From: Chara braunii
Taxonomy: Eukaryota > Streptophyta > Charophyceae > Charales > Characeae
Length of the DNA stretch: 30,866 nucleotides
Direction of reading: 5' to 3'
Assembly: GCA_003427395.1 (NCBI GenBank)
Contig: BFEA01000173.1
Coordinates: 2,189,889 to 2,220,754, forward strand
Shown here: piece by piece, positions 17,901-28,576 of the stretch
How positions within the stretch are numbered: position 1 is the stretch's first letter
How the letters are laid out: the number at the start of each line of letters is the position of its first letter
Translations under genes and position numbers: made by a program
The notes under the pieces: model-generated
Databases searched by the model: none
Seen by the model: the letters and a program-made list of their open reading frames with translations, nothing else
Told to the model about the DNA's origin: nothing

Positions 17901-17901
17901 A
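17732..17901 (+). repeat. Long (CT)n microsatellite with (CA)n end and one N
   Basis: About 150 bp of CT repeats with a single undetermined base at 17805, two CGCTCT interruptions near 17860, and a CA tract (17880-17900). The N marks a spot the assembler could not settle, so the true length is uncertain. Confidence 0.97.
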
Positions 17902-17903
17902 CC

Positions 17904-18052
17904 CGTAAGTTGTGTTCGACTACAAAACATTCCTCATGCATCTGAAAGTTGCTATGACCAAGTATATTAAAAAATACCATTGTTGCTAAGCCGTGTTCGA
18001 TTACACATTCAACATGTATGTAGACTGTTTCATCGACCAAGTTCATTTAATC
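17904..18052 (+). repeat. ~81-bp tandem duplication between two CT tracts
   Basis: GTAAGTTGTGTTCGACTACA (17905 on) and GCTAAGCCGTGTTCGATTACA (17984 on) begin two diverged copies that both include CAT-CATG, CTATGACCAAGT or CATCGACCAAGT, and AT-rich ends. (CT)n tracts flank the pair on both sides. Confidence 0.6.
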
Positions 18053-18081
18053 ATACCTGTTTTCCAAACGTGTCGGTCCAA

Positions 18082-18084
<3 letters not shown>

Positions 18085-18147
<63 letters not shown>
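18085..18147 (+). repeat. (CT)n microsatellite
   Basis: About 31 CT units, ending at CCACGAAG. Confidence 0.95.
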
Positions 18148-18149
<2 letters not shown>

Positions 18150-18406
18150 CGAAGTGCCACTCATAACAGCCGCGCCTGCTTTCGCAATACCTTCATAACG
18201 CTTGCAGGGCTTGCCACCAAGCTTGTATTAACGCACCTCCTTAGTTGCCATGTTGACTCGCTGCATGCACTGCGCATGCCGCCGGACTGACCGAATAACA
18301 GCGGAGATATCCAACCCCCCGTGCCAGTCGAAGCCTCGAAGTTCAACTTCAAAATTTTGGCGGTGACAACATAAAGGGATCACACCAAACTTCTACAGGA
18401 TAGGCG

Positions 18407-18587
18407 GCCTCGCTCCACTACTCACCATATGTGCAAAATGAGAATGAATCTCGCGGTACACCACTGGGCCACACTCCACTGCTCACCACATGTACAAAAG
18501 GACAAAAACAAAAGGCGGTGAATCTTCCCATGACGTACCGCAAGATTCATTCTTATTTTACACATATGGTGAGTAGTGGAGTGAGGC
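18407..18587. repeat. Foldback element with 53-bp arms
   Basis: Arm 18407-18459 is the reverse complement of 18535-18587 at 49 of 53 positions by my count, with a loop of about 75 bp. The loop itself holds a direct partial copy of the left arm (CTCCACTGCTCACCACATGTAC near 18476 against CTCCACTACTCACCATATGTGC). I see no clear target-site duplication. It may be a MITE or a host inverted repeat able to give a small-RNA precursor. Confidence 0.85.
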
Positions 18588-18589
18588 TC

Positions 18590-18735
18590 TGCATAGCGTT
18601 AGGGCTGCTTGACGGGTACCAACTAGAAGGAGTTGTTATCAAATGCGATTGGCGTTGGGTAGTTTAGCCTGCGTGATGGGTACCGGCTGATGAGGGCAAA
18701 CTCTGGCGCGATTGGTGTTGGGTAGTGTTGGTTCA
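18590..18735 (+). repeat. ~65-bp tandem duplication
   Basis: GCTTGACGGGTACC...GCGATTGGCGTTGGGTAG (about 18606-18663) is followed by GCGTGATGGGTACC...GCGATTGGTGTTGGGTAG (about 18671-18728). A third GATGGGTACCGGC fragment stands at 18911. No coding function is visible. Confidence 0.7.
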
Positions 18736-20120
18736 CCTCGAGGACGGAGACTAGAATTCTTGTGACGGCAAGGAATTTAAGGGTGATGATGGTGCTCTCC
18801 CTCTGTTGAGATGAGGTCCTCTGGAATTCTTCATGGGGACGGAGTTTGGGAGGACGGATGAGATTTGAATGGAGGAAGTTGAGGTGAATGCAATCAGCGC
18901 CGAGTATCTCGATGGGTACCGGCCACTCGCCACTAACTCCACCTAAATCAACTTAAGGTTCTTCTTTTCGATGATGAAGGCAGGATTGTTCTGGTTGTTT
19001 ATTTCAAGGGTTGCATGTTTTTCCAAATTTGATCTATATTGGTTAGCCCGGAGTTAATTCCCTGGCTTCTGCATAGTTCTTTTCATTTTCAGTATCATCA
19101 AAGAGCGCTCACTGCTCAGTTAATCCGTTGGATTCCAGGGTAATCAATGCTGACAGGGGGAGGTCTTCTCAACTTTTCTAAGAGACGTTGAAGCTATAAA
19201 TGTCCTTAAGAGACACTGGATCCGGTTTCCAACACGTGCTGCTCCCAACGGATAGAGTGGAGCAAAAAGCCTATGCATAGCGTCTTTTGCCAATTTTTGG
19301 GCCTACGCCCACTACAGTTTAAAAATAACAATGGTAGGAAAATAAAAAAGAGGGAAATTTCAATGAACGAGGCATCGAAGGGAGGGTCGCCGCCTCACGC
19401 CGATGCTACGACAAACTCGTAGAGTTAGGTCGTGGACCAAACTACCGCCGTGAAAAGTAGACGGGAGATGAAGACTGTGCAATCACGTCTCTCTAGCCAC
19501 CACTATTTGAGGAATCAAGGGCAAGGAAGGGGCCGTGTAGCTGAGGAGAGGGCCGTTCTCGCAACGAACATTCCAAAGAATAGGACACGATCTAACAGGT
19601 ACGATGCGGGTGGGCGTGAACATCTTGAGAGCGTGAAGGCGAGGTAGATCGAACAAGGGCGACAAAGAGGATTTGGAGAGCAACGGTGGAGTAGAGGGGC
19701 CGAGGACTAAGGCGAGAAACATCGCAGAGCTATATGATAAATGCGATGTAGGGAACCTCGCATACAACTTGAGGATAACGGTCACTGGAAAGGAGACTGC
19801 GACATAAAGAGTAACGATTGAAGACATCCGCTGAAAAGGAGATTGCGACGAAAGGAGTAACGATTAAAGATAGTCTACAAACGAGGTTAACCCTAGCTCC
19901 TCAAGGGGCCCCGTGATGAGTTTTTCTTCCCCGGTGGAGGAGCTAGAGTAAACTCGTGAAGGAAACAAAAATCAGGTGAGTCTTCATTGATCATTTATAA
20001 GCTTTTCTTCGTTCATATTGGTCGAAGCACCGGTACGGCAATAAGTTTTCTTCTTCAAACATCATCACCTTTGACTAATTCTCAGATTGACAATTGACTG
20101 ACTGCTTGCAGGCATAACTT
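18736..20120. other. Unassigned; contains dispersed repeat copy B
   Basis: No gene recognised. 19202-19280 is the second copy of the dispersed repeat at 9090-9168. Short direct repeats occur near 19790-19860 (GGAGA(C)TGCGAC-AAGAGTAACGATT twice). The rest is mixed purine-rich DNA without domains. Confidence 0.45.
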
Positions 20121-20230
20121 CTTCTAATATCATCCCCGCATGCTTGCATGCAAAACATCTACTAAAATCATCCCCACAATCGAGTCTTTTTTGTTTTCTG
20201 GGAGGCGAAGAACCGAGAGAGGGAGTAAGG

Positions 20231-20334
20231 GGGTGATCGAGATAGAGAAAACTGTTGGAGTACCCCTCAGATTGACACTTGGGGGTGATCGAGATACAGG
20301 AAACGGTTTGAGTACCCCTCAGATTGACACTTGA
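20231..20334 (+). repeat. 52-bp tandem duplication
   Basis: GGGTGATCGAGATAGAGAAA... through CCTCAGATTGACACTT at 20231-20282 is repeated at 20283-20334 with a few substitutions. The words ATCATCCCCACAATCGAGAC recur separately at about 20167, 20703, 20812 and 20835, so the whole area is built from short duplicated blocks. Confidence 0.9.
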
Positions 20335-20361
20335 CTGACTGAGTGCATGCAAATTGTCGAC

Positions 20362-20691
20362 CTACGTAGCACCATGTTCGTGCTCGGAGGTGAACGCGAA
20401 CATGTTCGCCCGAACGCGAACAAGCGTCCAAAAACCTTCGAACGCGAACATCAAAAATATTTATAAAAAAAAAAAGGTTCTCAAAAAAATCTGGAAAAAT
20501 ATATGTTATGTAGAATAATAATAGAAGAAACTTTTGTCTTAGATTCATGTTCCAATTCGTAGCCAATCATGAGTTAAAAATCAAAAACCAATCTTTTTTC
20601 TTACGAAAAAGAAATTATGTTCGCCCAAACATGTTCGCGAGCTGTTCGCGCGAACGTGAAGGGGAGCAAACACGTTCACAGTGCTACGCAG
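20362..20691. mobile_element. 330-bp hAT-type MITE
   Basis: The left end CTACGTAGCACCATGTTCG matches the reverse complement of the right end (CTGCGTAGCACTGTGAACG) at most positions, giving terminal inverted repeats. The 8 bp just outside are TTGTCGAC (20354-20361) and TTGTTGAC (20692-20699), a 7/8 match. An 8-bp target duplication is typical of hAT elements. The interior is rich in GTTCGC/GCGAAC words near both ends, including the perfect palindrome GCGAACATGTTCGC at 20396-20409, which could be transposase-binding subterminal motifs. The middle is AT-rich and non-coding, so movement would need a transposase in trans. Confidence 0.75.
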
Positions 20692-20699
20692 TTGTTGAC

Positions 20700-20920
20700 T
20701 ATAATCATCCCCACAAGTGAGACGGTCTTTGCTCAATGGAAATGAAGAGTACGGAGAGGGATTGAGGGGCCAAACGTCGGCCCAAAAGCATCAAGTGGGC
20801 AATAGGAGTAATCCATCCCCACAATCGGGACAGTTTATCATCCCCACAATCGAGACAGTCTCTGCTCTCTAGGAATTGAAGATCAGGGAGAGAGGGTAAA
20901 AAGGTTGATCAAGAGGGGGG
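20700..20920. repeat. Repeated ATCATCCCCACAATCGAGAC words
   Basis: At least three diverged copies of an ATCATCCCCACAAT(C/G)(G/A)AGAC...CTCT block occur (20703, 20812, 20835) with relatives near 20124 and 20167 on the other side of the MITE. The MITE therefore inserted into a pre-existing short-repeat region. Confidence 0.6.
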
Positions 20921-21137
20921 AGATAGAACTGGGGAATTGGGGATGAGAAGTTGATAGGAGGAGGATCAGGGCAGGGAAACTAAAAGGGGTGATCCGGATA
21001 GAGGAGATGGAATTGGGGGGAACTGGTGATGAGAAGTAGTTAGGAGGAGGAGATGGAATTGGGGGAATGAGAAGTAGATAGCAAGAGGATCGGAGCTGGG
21101 GATGAGAAGTAGATAAGGGAGGATCGAAGCTGGTGTG
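20921..21137 (+). repeat. Purine-rich minisatellite, about four units
   Basis: The unit GATGGAATTGGGGGAACTGG, GGATGAGAAGTAGATAGGAGG, GGATCGGAGCTGG recurs with gaps at about 20931, 21006, 21051 and 21097. Nearly all bases are purines on the plus strand. It lies just upstream of the long LINE and could be part of that element's 5' untranslated region, but I have no second copy to prove it. Confidence 0.65.
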
Positions 21138-21436
21138 CGAAGGGACTACCTGCCGGTATACAAAAAGTCTTAATGAGAAAGGGGGGAGAAGTGGGGGTCA
21201 CACGAGGGTGAAGAGGGAAACAAGACACAAAACCTCACAATAGACGTTCGGACTCATTGGACCTAAAAGGCAAGGCGAGGGGGCAAAGTGGTCTGACTAA
21301 AAAACAAGGAAAGAAGTTAGATCCGAGGGAGGATCGTGACAAGAGAGAGATAAGGGGGGGGGGAGGAACAAGGAGGAAAAAGTTGTTAAGGAACGGAGCA
21401 CAAACGCTGGTCACAAGAAAGTAGAGAGAAATCACT

Positions 21437-23230
21437 ATGGTTGAGGTCAAGCGAGTAGGGCATTGGTACCAAAGGGCACAAAACAAACTGGATTTTACCC
21501 TGTTGTACCGAGGGGCCATAAGACAACACGCAGATAAAAGGCTGGCTGGGGAAAATCAGGCCGGGGAACGGCAAGAAGCCCAGGCAAACCAGTTGATCAG
21601 TGATCAAAAGGACACCCAGCCCCCTAACTCCCCTCCCAAAAATCCTGCCCTTCCCGCTCCCTCATGGGTCGTCCGTCTCCATAGCTCTCACGCAGGACAA
21701 ACACTTTCGGTTCAGAGACAAGTGGAGGAAGGGGAAGGTCATGAATGGAAGATTCCCCTGGATAGTTTATCGTATGCTGGAACGTACTTTCTAACAAAGT
21801 TCTTGACCCCTTCTGAGCCTAACATCGTCAACCATGGGGGCAAGTCATCACTCGTCAAATCGTTACCCGCCATCAAGGTAAAGGACAGGAACGACTTGTA
21901 CATGAAACACACTAGTAATTGGATGTTTTATGATAACCCCGCTTTCAAATCAATGAATGACAAGGTAGGGTAGATAAGGAGGAGGTTGGCTTCCCTTAAA
22001 GAGAACATGGAGGAGACGTATGACCTCTTTCTACTCCAGCCTATCTCAGCTTTAATAGTTACAGTCATTTGCAGACACAACACAGATAAGCAGGTCATCG
22101 ACAGCTAGCGAACAATTCAATAAGATCCGATGTGAGAATTTACCGATGGTTACCTCTGAGGCAACAACGTCCGGAGGAGAAGAGAGATCGAATGATGGCG
22201 GATCATTTCTGGGTGGAGTTTCGTCACATCCCTATCCAAATCCAGGCTGATTTTGTGCAGAAGTTTTGTGCCAAATTCGATGTAATTGATTTCATTGATC
22301 CCTCTTCCCCCACATGTTGCTAGACAAGACGATTATCTCATGTTGGCTATTGACCTTCACGAGGGTCAACCCTTCTCCATTGATGACATAATCCCCTTTC
22401 GGGTAGGGGAAAAGGATTTCAAGATTCACACAGCCTATAAGTTGCAGCCATTGTGTTTCAAATGCCAAGCTTATGGACACCTATACACAAACCCGACCTG
22501 CCTCCACCATCCCGTCAATCAAAATAGAGTTATAGGCCGTCTGATCCACGACCCCTTTAGGAGCACCCACTGGCGTACAGCAGACCCGGGGCATGGGTCT
22601 ACACGGACAAAGTTGACAAGGAACGAAAAACCATTGGTTGGGTGTCGAACAAGGGGGGGGAAACTCCGACCACATGGATGCCCCCGAAGACAGTAAAATC
22701 CCGTTTATGCACACCAGAAGGACCCTTGACCGCCGAAAGGATAGACCAGGGCAAACCCAAGAGGAGAAAATTGGTCTCGGACCCAACAAACTATTTTGAG
22801 AATTCACAAAGTCAGACGCGGACGTAACCGCTACAGAAAGGGAACCAAGATGGTTTGCAGACCCAGACTAAGGATGGAACAAAGGACCAGGGAGCGGGAA
22901 CAAATAGGTTTGCCTTGCTTGCCATTGAAGGAAGAGGACTCGACGAGAAGAAGGGGCAATATCGGGGGGGCGGGCATAGGAGGGGCAGCTGGTCCCTCAA
23001 GGTGAAAAGGAAGGAAGGGAAATGCAAGCTCAACCCCTAGGCAATCAACACCCAACCAATGTTCTGGAAGGCCCCTACGAAAGGGTATTGGAGTCGCTAG
23101 TGCAAGGGGGGAAAAATCCTTTGGGCCTAAAACTCGTACAGAGCCCGAGTGTCACAATACTACAAATCTCTCAATGGATCATGTCAGGCCTGCAAACTCT
23201 ACATACAGAGGCCCCGATATGAAGTAGCCT
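21437..23230 (+). pseudogene. LINE ORF1 (gag-like nucleic-acid-binding protein), broken
   Basis: ORF1 proteins of plant L1 elements coat the element RNA. The first open piece (21437-21973) has a basic, Gln-rich start and a Pro-rich linker (QPPNSPPKNPALPAP), then a WKIPLDSLSYAGTYFLTKF segment. A second piece (about 22196-22550) reads ADHFWVEFRHIPIQ, FVQKFCAKFDVIDFIDP, IDLHEGQPFSIDDIIPF and IHTAYKLQPLCFKCQAYGH. It ends in a zinc knuckle with C-x2-C-x4-H and a last Cys six residues later rather than the usual four. Later pieces (to about 23230) are rich in Lys, Arg and Gly. Several stops and frameshifts break it. Confidence 0.7.
22440..22505 (+). other. CCHC-like zinc knuckle in LINE ORF1
   Basis: CFKCQAYGHLYTNPTC: Cys, Cys and His are spaced as in retroelement CCHC knuckles (C-x2-C-x4-H), but the final Cys comes after six residues instead of four. 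A two-codon insertion or lineage variation could explain it. Confidence 0.65.
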
Positions 23231-24399
23231 GGGGGTGAGGAGTATTCTGGAACAAGGTCTCCCAAATCACATACAATGGGGAGAGCTATTACAACGACTA
23301 TTTAAAATCTATGCGGCATACTTCTAGGCTTCATTAACGGGCGTACGAACAAAACCCGTCAGTGACCTGCAGAGCATATCACGTCAGCAAAAGCAGCCCG
23401 CCACGCAGGGGAGCTGCGGGGGGCGCCGACTACGCTGGTGGACAAGGAAAGAAAGGGGAAGGGAACCCACGTGGCCAAGGCAGGAAAGAAGAAGAGAAAC
23501 ACGTGGGCCTGACTCTAGACAAAAGCCCGACACTTCGTAAAGCCCTGCAAGAGGCCCCCCCCCACCACATATCCTGACCATAAATCTTCCAACGAATCCG
23601 TCATCTCTCAGCCCTGCAGTTCCTTCCCCTAATGCATTAACAACCATCCTCGGACCTGTCCGAGGAAAACCACATTGAGGTTTCGGCCAACCACAACCCC
23701 AACCCACCTCGTAATAGAAAACTCAGACAATTAGTGGCGAGGGGATAATATTAAAAAACCCTATTGCAGAAAGAAGGGGTGGTGATTATTCCATTGAGGC
23801 AGGCTGGAGATAGAATGGAGGTCGGTCTCTCCCCAGTGCAAGGGGGGGTTACGCTACCAGGATGGGGTTTCTATAATATCTGGTCCCTCCCGGTTTGCTG
23901 GACAGCGATTTCAGGCAAATGGCAAAGCCTTTCCTTAGTCACCACTACCCGGTCAGAAACCTAGCAATCCTCTCTCAGTTCGAGGGATTGATGAGGGTGA
24001 CCACCACTGATCTGCATGTCAGCTTCAAGGAGGACAAGGACTCCGATTTAAAATGGTTCAACCATGAAGCCCTGATGGAGTTTCTCCTCCACCAGAGCGA
24101 AGCCAACTCCTTTTGGTCGGAGGAGAACCTACATACCTGCTTGTCGAGGATTCTCAGGAATGGGTTGCTGTGCACGATTAATTGGTTTGAGCGGCCACGG
24201 GTGAGAATTTAAATTGGGGGGTGATCAAAAAAGGTAAAAGCTGATGGACGACATCAACATTTGTATTGCAGGAACCCTTAGTGGAAGAACTGTCTTGGAA
24301 TTGCTGACCTAGACTTGAGGACCCTAAATGGGAATGAATTGACCTCCTTCAGCCCCCCAAAACGGCAGGCAATTTGAAACCAGCTGAAGGGAGTGGGAG

Positions 24400-25230
24400 G
24401 AAGGACATGGCCAGATGTTATCAGCGTTCAGGAAACCCTTCTAATGGACAAGCATGAGCACCACCGGGCCCATAAAATTGTTTGGTCACACCAGGCCTTC
24501 ACTGCACACACGGTGACACTAAGGTCATAAGGGGTGACAATTTGGGTTCCGCCGGGATCTCGTCCGGAAGTGGTGAATTGGGTTGTGGACGAAAAACAGG
24601 GGAGGTGGTTGTCGGTCCTTGGGATGTTGGAGTTGGAGTTAATTTGTATCTTTTGTGCATATGCCCCCAATACAACAATAAAAAAGGAACGTTTTTTCGC
24701 ACACCGCAAGACCCTCGCACCGCAGGTTGTTCCACTAGTCATCGCATAAGATTTTAATGTTGCGCCTGGAAGATAATGGACAAGTGGACCCCCAGAACCC
24801 CTGTCCAAATATGTGGAGGAGGATGAAAAACTAATTGCGGACCTCTGCGGAACATTGGGCTTGGTGGATACGTATCGATATTTGCATACAACAGAGAAGT
24901 TTTACACATGTCTTCGCACCAATGATCAAACAAGACACTTAAAATCACGCGTACACTTGATCCTAATTTCCAAAGAGATTCAAAACGTTTTATAATGTAC
25001 CGCTATCCTTCTGCAGAGCCCTCACCCCAGCTTGGACCACTGTTCATGTGGAGCCATCTTCTCCTTTCGTTGGCGTCCGAACCAGGGGTCTCGGTACTAT
25101 AACTTTAACTCGTCTCTACTTAAAGACGAAATATTTCATGCATACATCCGTGAAGTATAGGATTATTGGCGGGGCCAAAAACATTCTTTTAACTATGAGG
25201 TTTGATGATTCACCAACAGATTATTCTTCC
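24400..25230 (+). pseudogene. LINE endonuclease (EEP/APE family), broken
   Basis: This enzyme nicks target DNA to prime reverse transcription. Conserved blocks appear in order across several frames. DVISVQETLL holds the metal-binding Glu (codon 24432-24434). VTIWVPPGS, VVDEKQGRW and CAYAPNT-IKKERFF follow, matching the central EEP motifs. VIA, a stop and DFN (TAA at 24747-24749) stand where the catalytic GDFN is expected, so the Gly is replaced by a stop. SRVHLILISKEIQ stands for the S-R-I-D block and has lost the Asp. LDHC near 25031-25042 stands for the terminal S-D-H with Asp and His kept. Upstream sequence from about 23895 is probably the linker between ORF1 and this domain. Confidence 0.8.
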
Positions 25231-25602
25231 TAGCCAATAAATGCAAGGATTACTCGAAACTGGTGGCTGGCAGACGACACGTACAAGAAATGGGCATTCT
25301 TAGACGACTTCATAACCTGGTTAACCAGGTGAACTCAAGTGATCACATCTCGACTATTCAAGGATTGAAAGACCAACTTTTACAGCTTGCACATCATAGA
25401 TGGCAAGTAATCAGAATCCGAGGCAAACTAAAGAAGTGCACCACCGAAGGCACTACGAACTCTCAATGTTTTAGTATGGCATCAATAAGAGCCCTCCGAA
25501 CCACCATCAAGGCATTTCTGGACCCAGTGACCGACAGATTAGCCACGACCACAGCTCATTGTGTAAGGATCGTCAGGTCCTCCTACAAGGGTTTTTTCTC
25601 CT

Positions 25603-25628
25603 CCCCCCCCCCCCCCCCCCCCCCCCCC
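25603..25628 (+). repeat. 26-base poly-C run inside LINE pol
   Basis: An uninterrupted run of C preceded by CTCCTCC-like sequence. Sequence after it re-enters the LINE linker (PEADRLREINDFM frame). Such runs are prone to sequencing error, so the length is uncertain. Confidence 0.95.
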
Positions 25629-25654
25629 AACCAGAGGCCGACAGACTTAGAGAG

Positions 25655-26830
25655 ATAAATGATTTCATGCGTCCGATGAAAAACCGTCTCTTCTTTACAT
25701 AGAACGACCGATTAGATTGCCACATCACCAAGGAGAAAATATGGACGGCTCTCATGCAAATGGAGGAAGAGAAAACTCCTGGCTTAGATGATTTTCGAAA
25801 AGAAAATTGAGAAACCATGTGACCTTTCCTGAGTGCTGGCTTGATTCAATTTTTTAAGGAACATCGGGAATTACCGGCCCATCACACTCCTGACAGTGGT
25901 CTATAAGATGTTGTCAAAAGCATTAGCCAACTGAATCATCAAGGTGATCGAGGATCTTGTCCATCCAGCCCAAACTGGTTTCATCCGCAACAGAAACGTC
26001 CAGGAAAACAGACTGCTTGTCAACGAGATGATCAGCCTGGCGCAACAGTTCAAAAACAAGGCCGCGTTCATCTTTATTGACTTTGAAAAAGCTTATGACC
26101 ATGTTGACTTGCTATTTTTGGATAGATGTCTGGAAAGACTGAACATCGAAACCTATTTTCGGAGGTGCCTGTGCATCTTACATCAGAACGCAATCACGAG
26201 AGTTTAGATAAATGGGTCTCTGGCTCCAAAAACAAAGCTTCAGCGCTCGGTAAGAAAGGACGATCCCATTGCCCCTTCCTTTTTATCATCATAATGGAAG
26301 TGTCAGCAACCATCCTCCGACAGGCAAAGATCTGATGAGAATCTAGATAGATGGCATCCCTGAGGACGCGGTTCCGATTTGCTCCCTGTTCGCAAATGAC
26401 CTCGCGATCATGGTCGATGCTACATAGTAGAACATGGAGGAAATTCGAAGGCTGACGAACCAGTTTTGCACCCTCTCTGATATGACCGTTAACTGGGGAC
26501 AAAAAACATTGGGATGGTCACTCCATGACCAAGGGGGTTATCCTCCGGAAAGACACCATATCACGTGGGTGGCTCAGGAGACCCCACTCCGGATTTTGGT
26601 AGTAAAGATGTCTGCAGAAGGACGGTCCCCTGAAAACGATGAATATATATCAGCATCGGCTCTCGCCAAACTCTCCCAATGGCATCATCAACACACGTCA
26701 CTCTTCGGATGGACGCTGGTAATCAAGAATGTGGTCCTAGCATTCCTATGGTACAAATCGGTACTTTGGCCGTTGAGTGATGACGCCTTGAAAACCTTAA
26801 AAAGGAGGATGACAACCTACCTATAGAGAG
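25655..26830 (+). pseudogene. LINE reverse transcriptase, broken (copy 2)
   Basis: Blocks in order: KEKIWTALMQMEEEKTPGLDD (25720-25795), HPAQTGFIRNRNVQENRLL (from about 25957), motif A FIFIDFEKAYDHVD with its Asp present (near 26080), a PFLFIIIMEVSATILRQAK region, and the catalytic box at 26389-26400, which reads Phe-Ala-Asn-Asp. The first Asp of the usual FADD pair is therefore Asn (GAT to AAT). The thumb follows as LSQWHHQHTSLFGWTLVIK and NVVLAFLWYKSVLW. Frameshifts fall near 25860-25940, 26210 and 26330. Copy 1 at 1741 keeps both Asp residues of this box but lacks the motif-A Asp. Confidence 0.85.
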
Positions 26831-27700
26831 GTGACAGTGAAAACTTTCATGCTATAAGTCACGTTGCATGGGATTTGGTTACCTAACCCAAGGCAAAAAG
26901 TGGCTTCGATATTTTAGAACCCCTTACTCAATCCCAAACCCTTAGTTTGCAATGGATTGTGAGGCTGATCTATACAAATCCACTGGTATGGCGACCATTG
27001 GTTCTTCAGCAGATCGCCCGTCTAACCCCTGAGGCCCCCTCGACCGTTCACCCTCTTCAATGGTTAGACAACCTCTATTGGAGAGTGTCACAACGCCCCC
27101 GGGGTGGGAAGAGGCGGAGGGATGACTTCTGGCCCTGTCTGTTAAAAATTTGGAGGGCGACCTTTGAGACGCTGAGAAGAAGGATTGGAAGGGACTGGAG
27201 AAGATGAAGGAAAAATTGAGATACTGTCACGCTCTACCAGTAGGATGGTGGCCCATCCTGCGCAAAGGCCCAGTACTGCAGGAGGGGGACTGGGTAATCA
27301 AAGATGGATGAACCAATAGGGCGGGCCTAATTCATTTAGTACGGCCGGAGAACGTGCTGATTGAATATTATAACATAAAAGAAGGTGGCCAATTGGTGGG
27401 ACACCAGGACCCCTTCCAATGGATCCCCTCTACAGAATTAGGATTATAGGTGAAGGGGAGAACCGACAGGCCTTTATGCCCGAGATAGCCGTGCAAGACC
27501 TCCTCATAGATCCGTTGGAATGGGTCTGGAACCAAGACATACGACACAATTCGGAACAGTCAAACTCCAAGGCATTGGCATATCTTTCAGTGAAAGCAAT
27601 TTACAAAATGCTCAGAACTAAACGGTGTCTGAGAGACGTAGCGATTGACATATGGCATAGACACCTCAATGTGGAAAAACAACTTCTCACATTGATTCAA
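26831..27700 (+). pseudogene. LINE connecting region between RT and zinc-binding domain
   Basis: Decayed coding sequence: a SLQWIVRLIYTNPLVWRPL block near 26950-27010, a VGWWPILRKGPVLQEGDW block near 27240, and a long open piece from 27419 that includes LLIDPLEWVWNQDIR and ALAYLSVKAIYKMLRTKR before the zinc-binding domain. Weak counterparts exist in copy 1 (about 2250-3250). In plant L1 elements this region links the polymerase to the C-terminal zinc-binding domain and has no separate catalytic role that I know of. Confidence 0.6.
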
Positions 27701-27737
27701 TGGTTTCGCGACACCAAGTGTAGGCCCACCAAAATTA

Positions 27738-27935
27738 CGTCCCTACAATGGCAAATCTTACAGTGTTGTTTACCTACAAACGATTGGTTGAATGATAACT
27801 CGCACTTGGAACAGCAGGTTCGTTCCCTCCCTTGGTGCTCGCGATGTCTGTAAGGCTTCCCAACAAGGAAGTGAACAAAGACAATAGAACACATCTTTCT
27901 GCAATGCCCGACAGCAGTCCTTACCTGGAGATGGT
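27738..27935 (+). pseudogene. LINE RT zinc-binding domain (zf-RVT), copy 2
   Basis: SLQWQILQCCLPTNDWLND, HLEQQVRSLPWCSRC, then (after a frame break near 27850) TIEHIFLQCPTAVLTWRWW. The Trp codons that are stops in copy 1 are TGG here, which makes this the best-preserved version in the window and the reference for the other two. Confidence 0.8.
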
Positions 27936-27999
27936 GGGATAGAGTGTGACAGCAAATGGTTCCGGATCATCGGTGGTCGTGGGAGTGGCGTTCCATTCT

Positions 28000-28058
28000 C
28001 TCGGGCCACTGCCCACCTCTCCAAGGGGACATTCTCACGGGCCACTGCCCGCCTCTCC
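28000..28058 (+). repeat. Short direct duplication in LINE 3' region
   Basis: CGGGCCACTGCCCACCTCTC (28001) is followed at about 28037 by CGGGCCACTGCCCGCCTCTC, both continuing CCAAG. The repeat unit is about 36 bp, a small tandem duplication within the tail of the LINE. Confidence 0.8.
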
Positions 28059-28429
28059 AAGAACGGTCCTATGGGTTCTATCGTGGCAATGTTGTGCTCT
28101 GGTCTTAGACCAAGTTCGAGTCAAGGGAGAGGAGAGGACCGAACAATTTAAACAGCATATTGAACTGGAACTTACGTACTGATGGAAGTCGATCAAGCTC
28201 GCTCTTGATACCCATCACAGGCCCAAGGACATAGCGGAGAGGGTAGTTCAGTTCTCTAGGGAGTGGTTGGGAGGGGATCGAGAGGAGTGGGTAGCAGAGG
28301 TGTGCTGGTCAGGGGATTGGGATGGAAGAGATGATGGGGAGGAAGGACAGGGAAGGGAGGCAGTGCCACGGGGTTATCGATTGAGGTTCATCCATGGATA
28401 GGAAGAGCAAAATCGAAGACACACTTGGT

Positions 28430-28505
28430 TAAAGTAGCATGAGGGCAGTCCCGAGGCTGGAGACTTACCTGTTGGCCGCTGCGTTGCTCATTTCAATGGA
28501 AAACT

Positions 28506-28576
<71 letters not shown>

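Larger units (their letters stand above)
21430..28400 (+). mobile_element. Near-complete L1-type LINE relic (copy 2, ~7 kb)
   Basis: All expected parts of a plant L1 element are present in order: gag-like ORF1 with a zinc knuckle (21437-23230), apurinic-type endonuclease (about 24400-25230), reverse transcriptase (25655-26830), connecting region, zinc-binding RT domain (27738-27935) and a decayed C-terminal tail (to about 28280). The coding frames are split by many frameshifts and stops. A 26-base poly-C run interrupts pol at 25603. The family is the same as the relics at 900-3540 and 8100-8770. I did not find a clear poly-A tail or target-site duplication, so the ends are approximate, and the upstream purine-rich minisatellite may belong to it. 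Confidence 0.85.

Noticed and set aside
17637-18046. ORFs of repeated Ser-Leu or Arg-Glu
   Set aside because: These are translations of (CT)n microsatellites.
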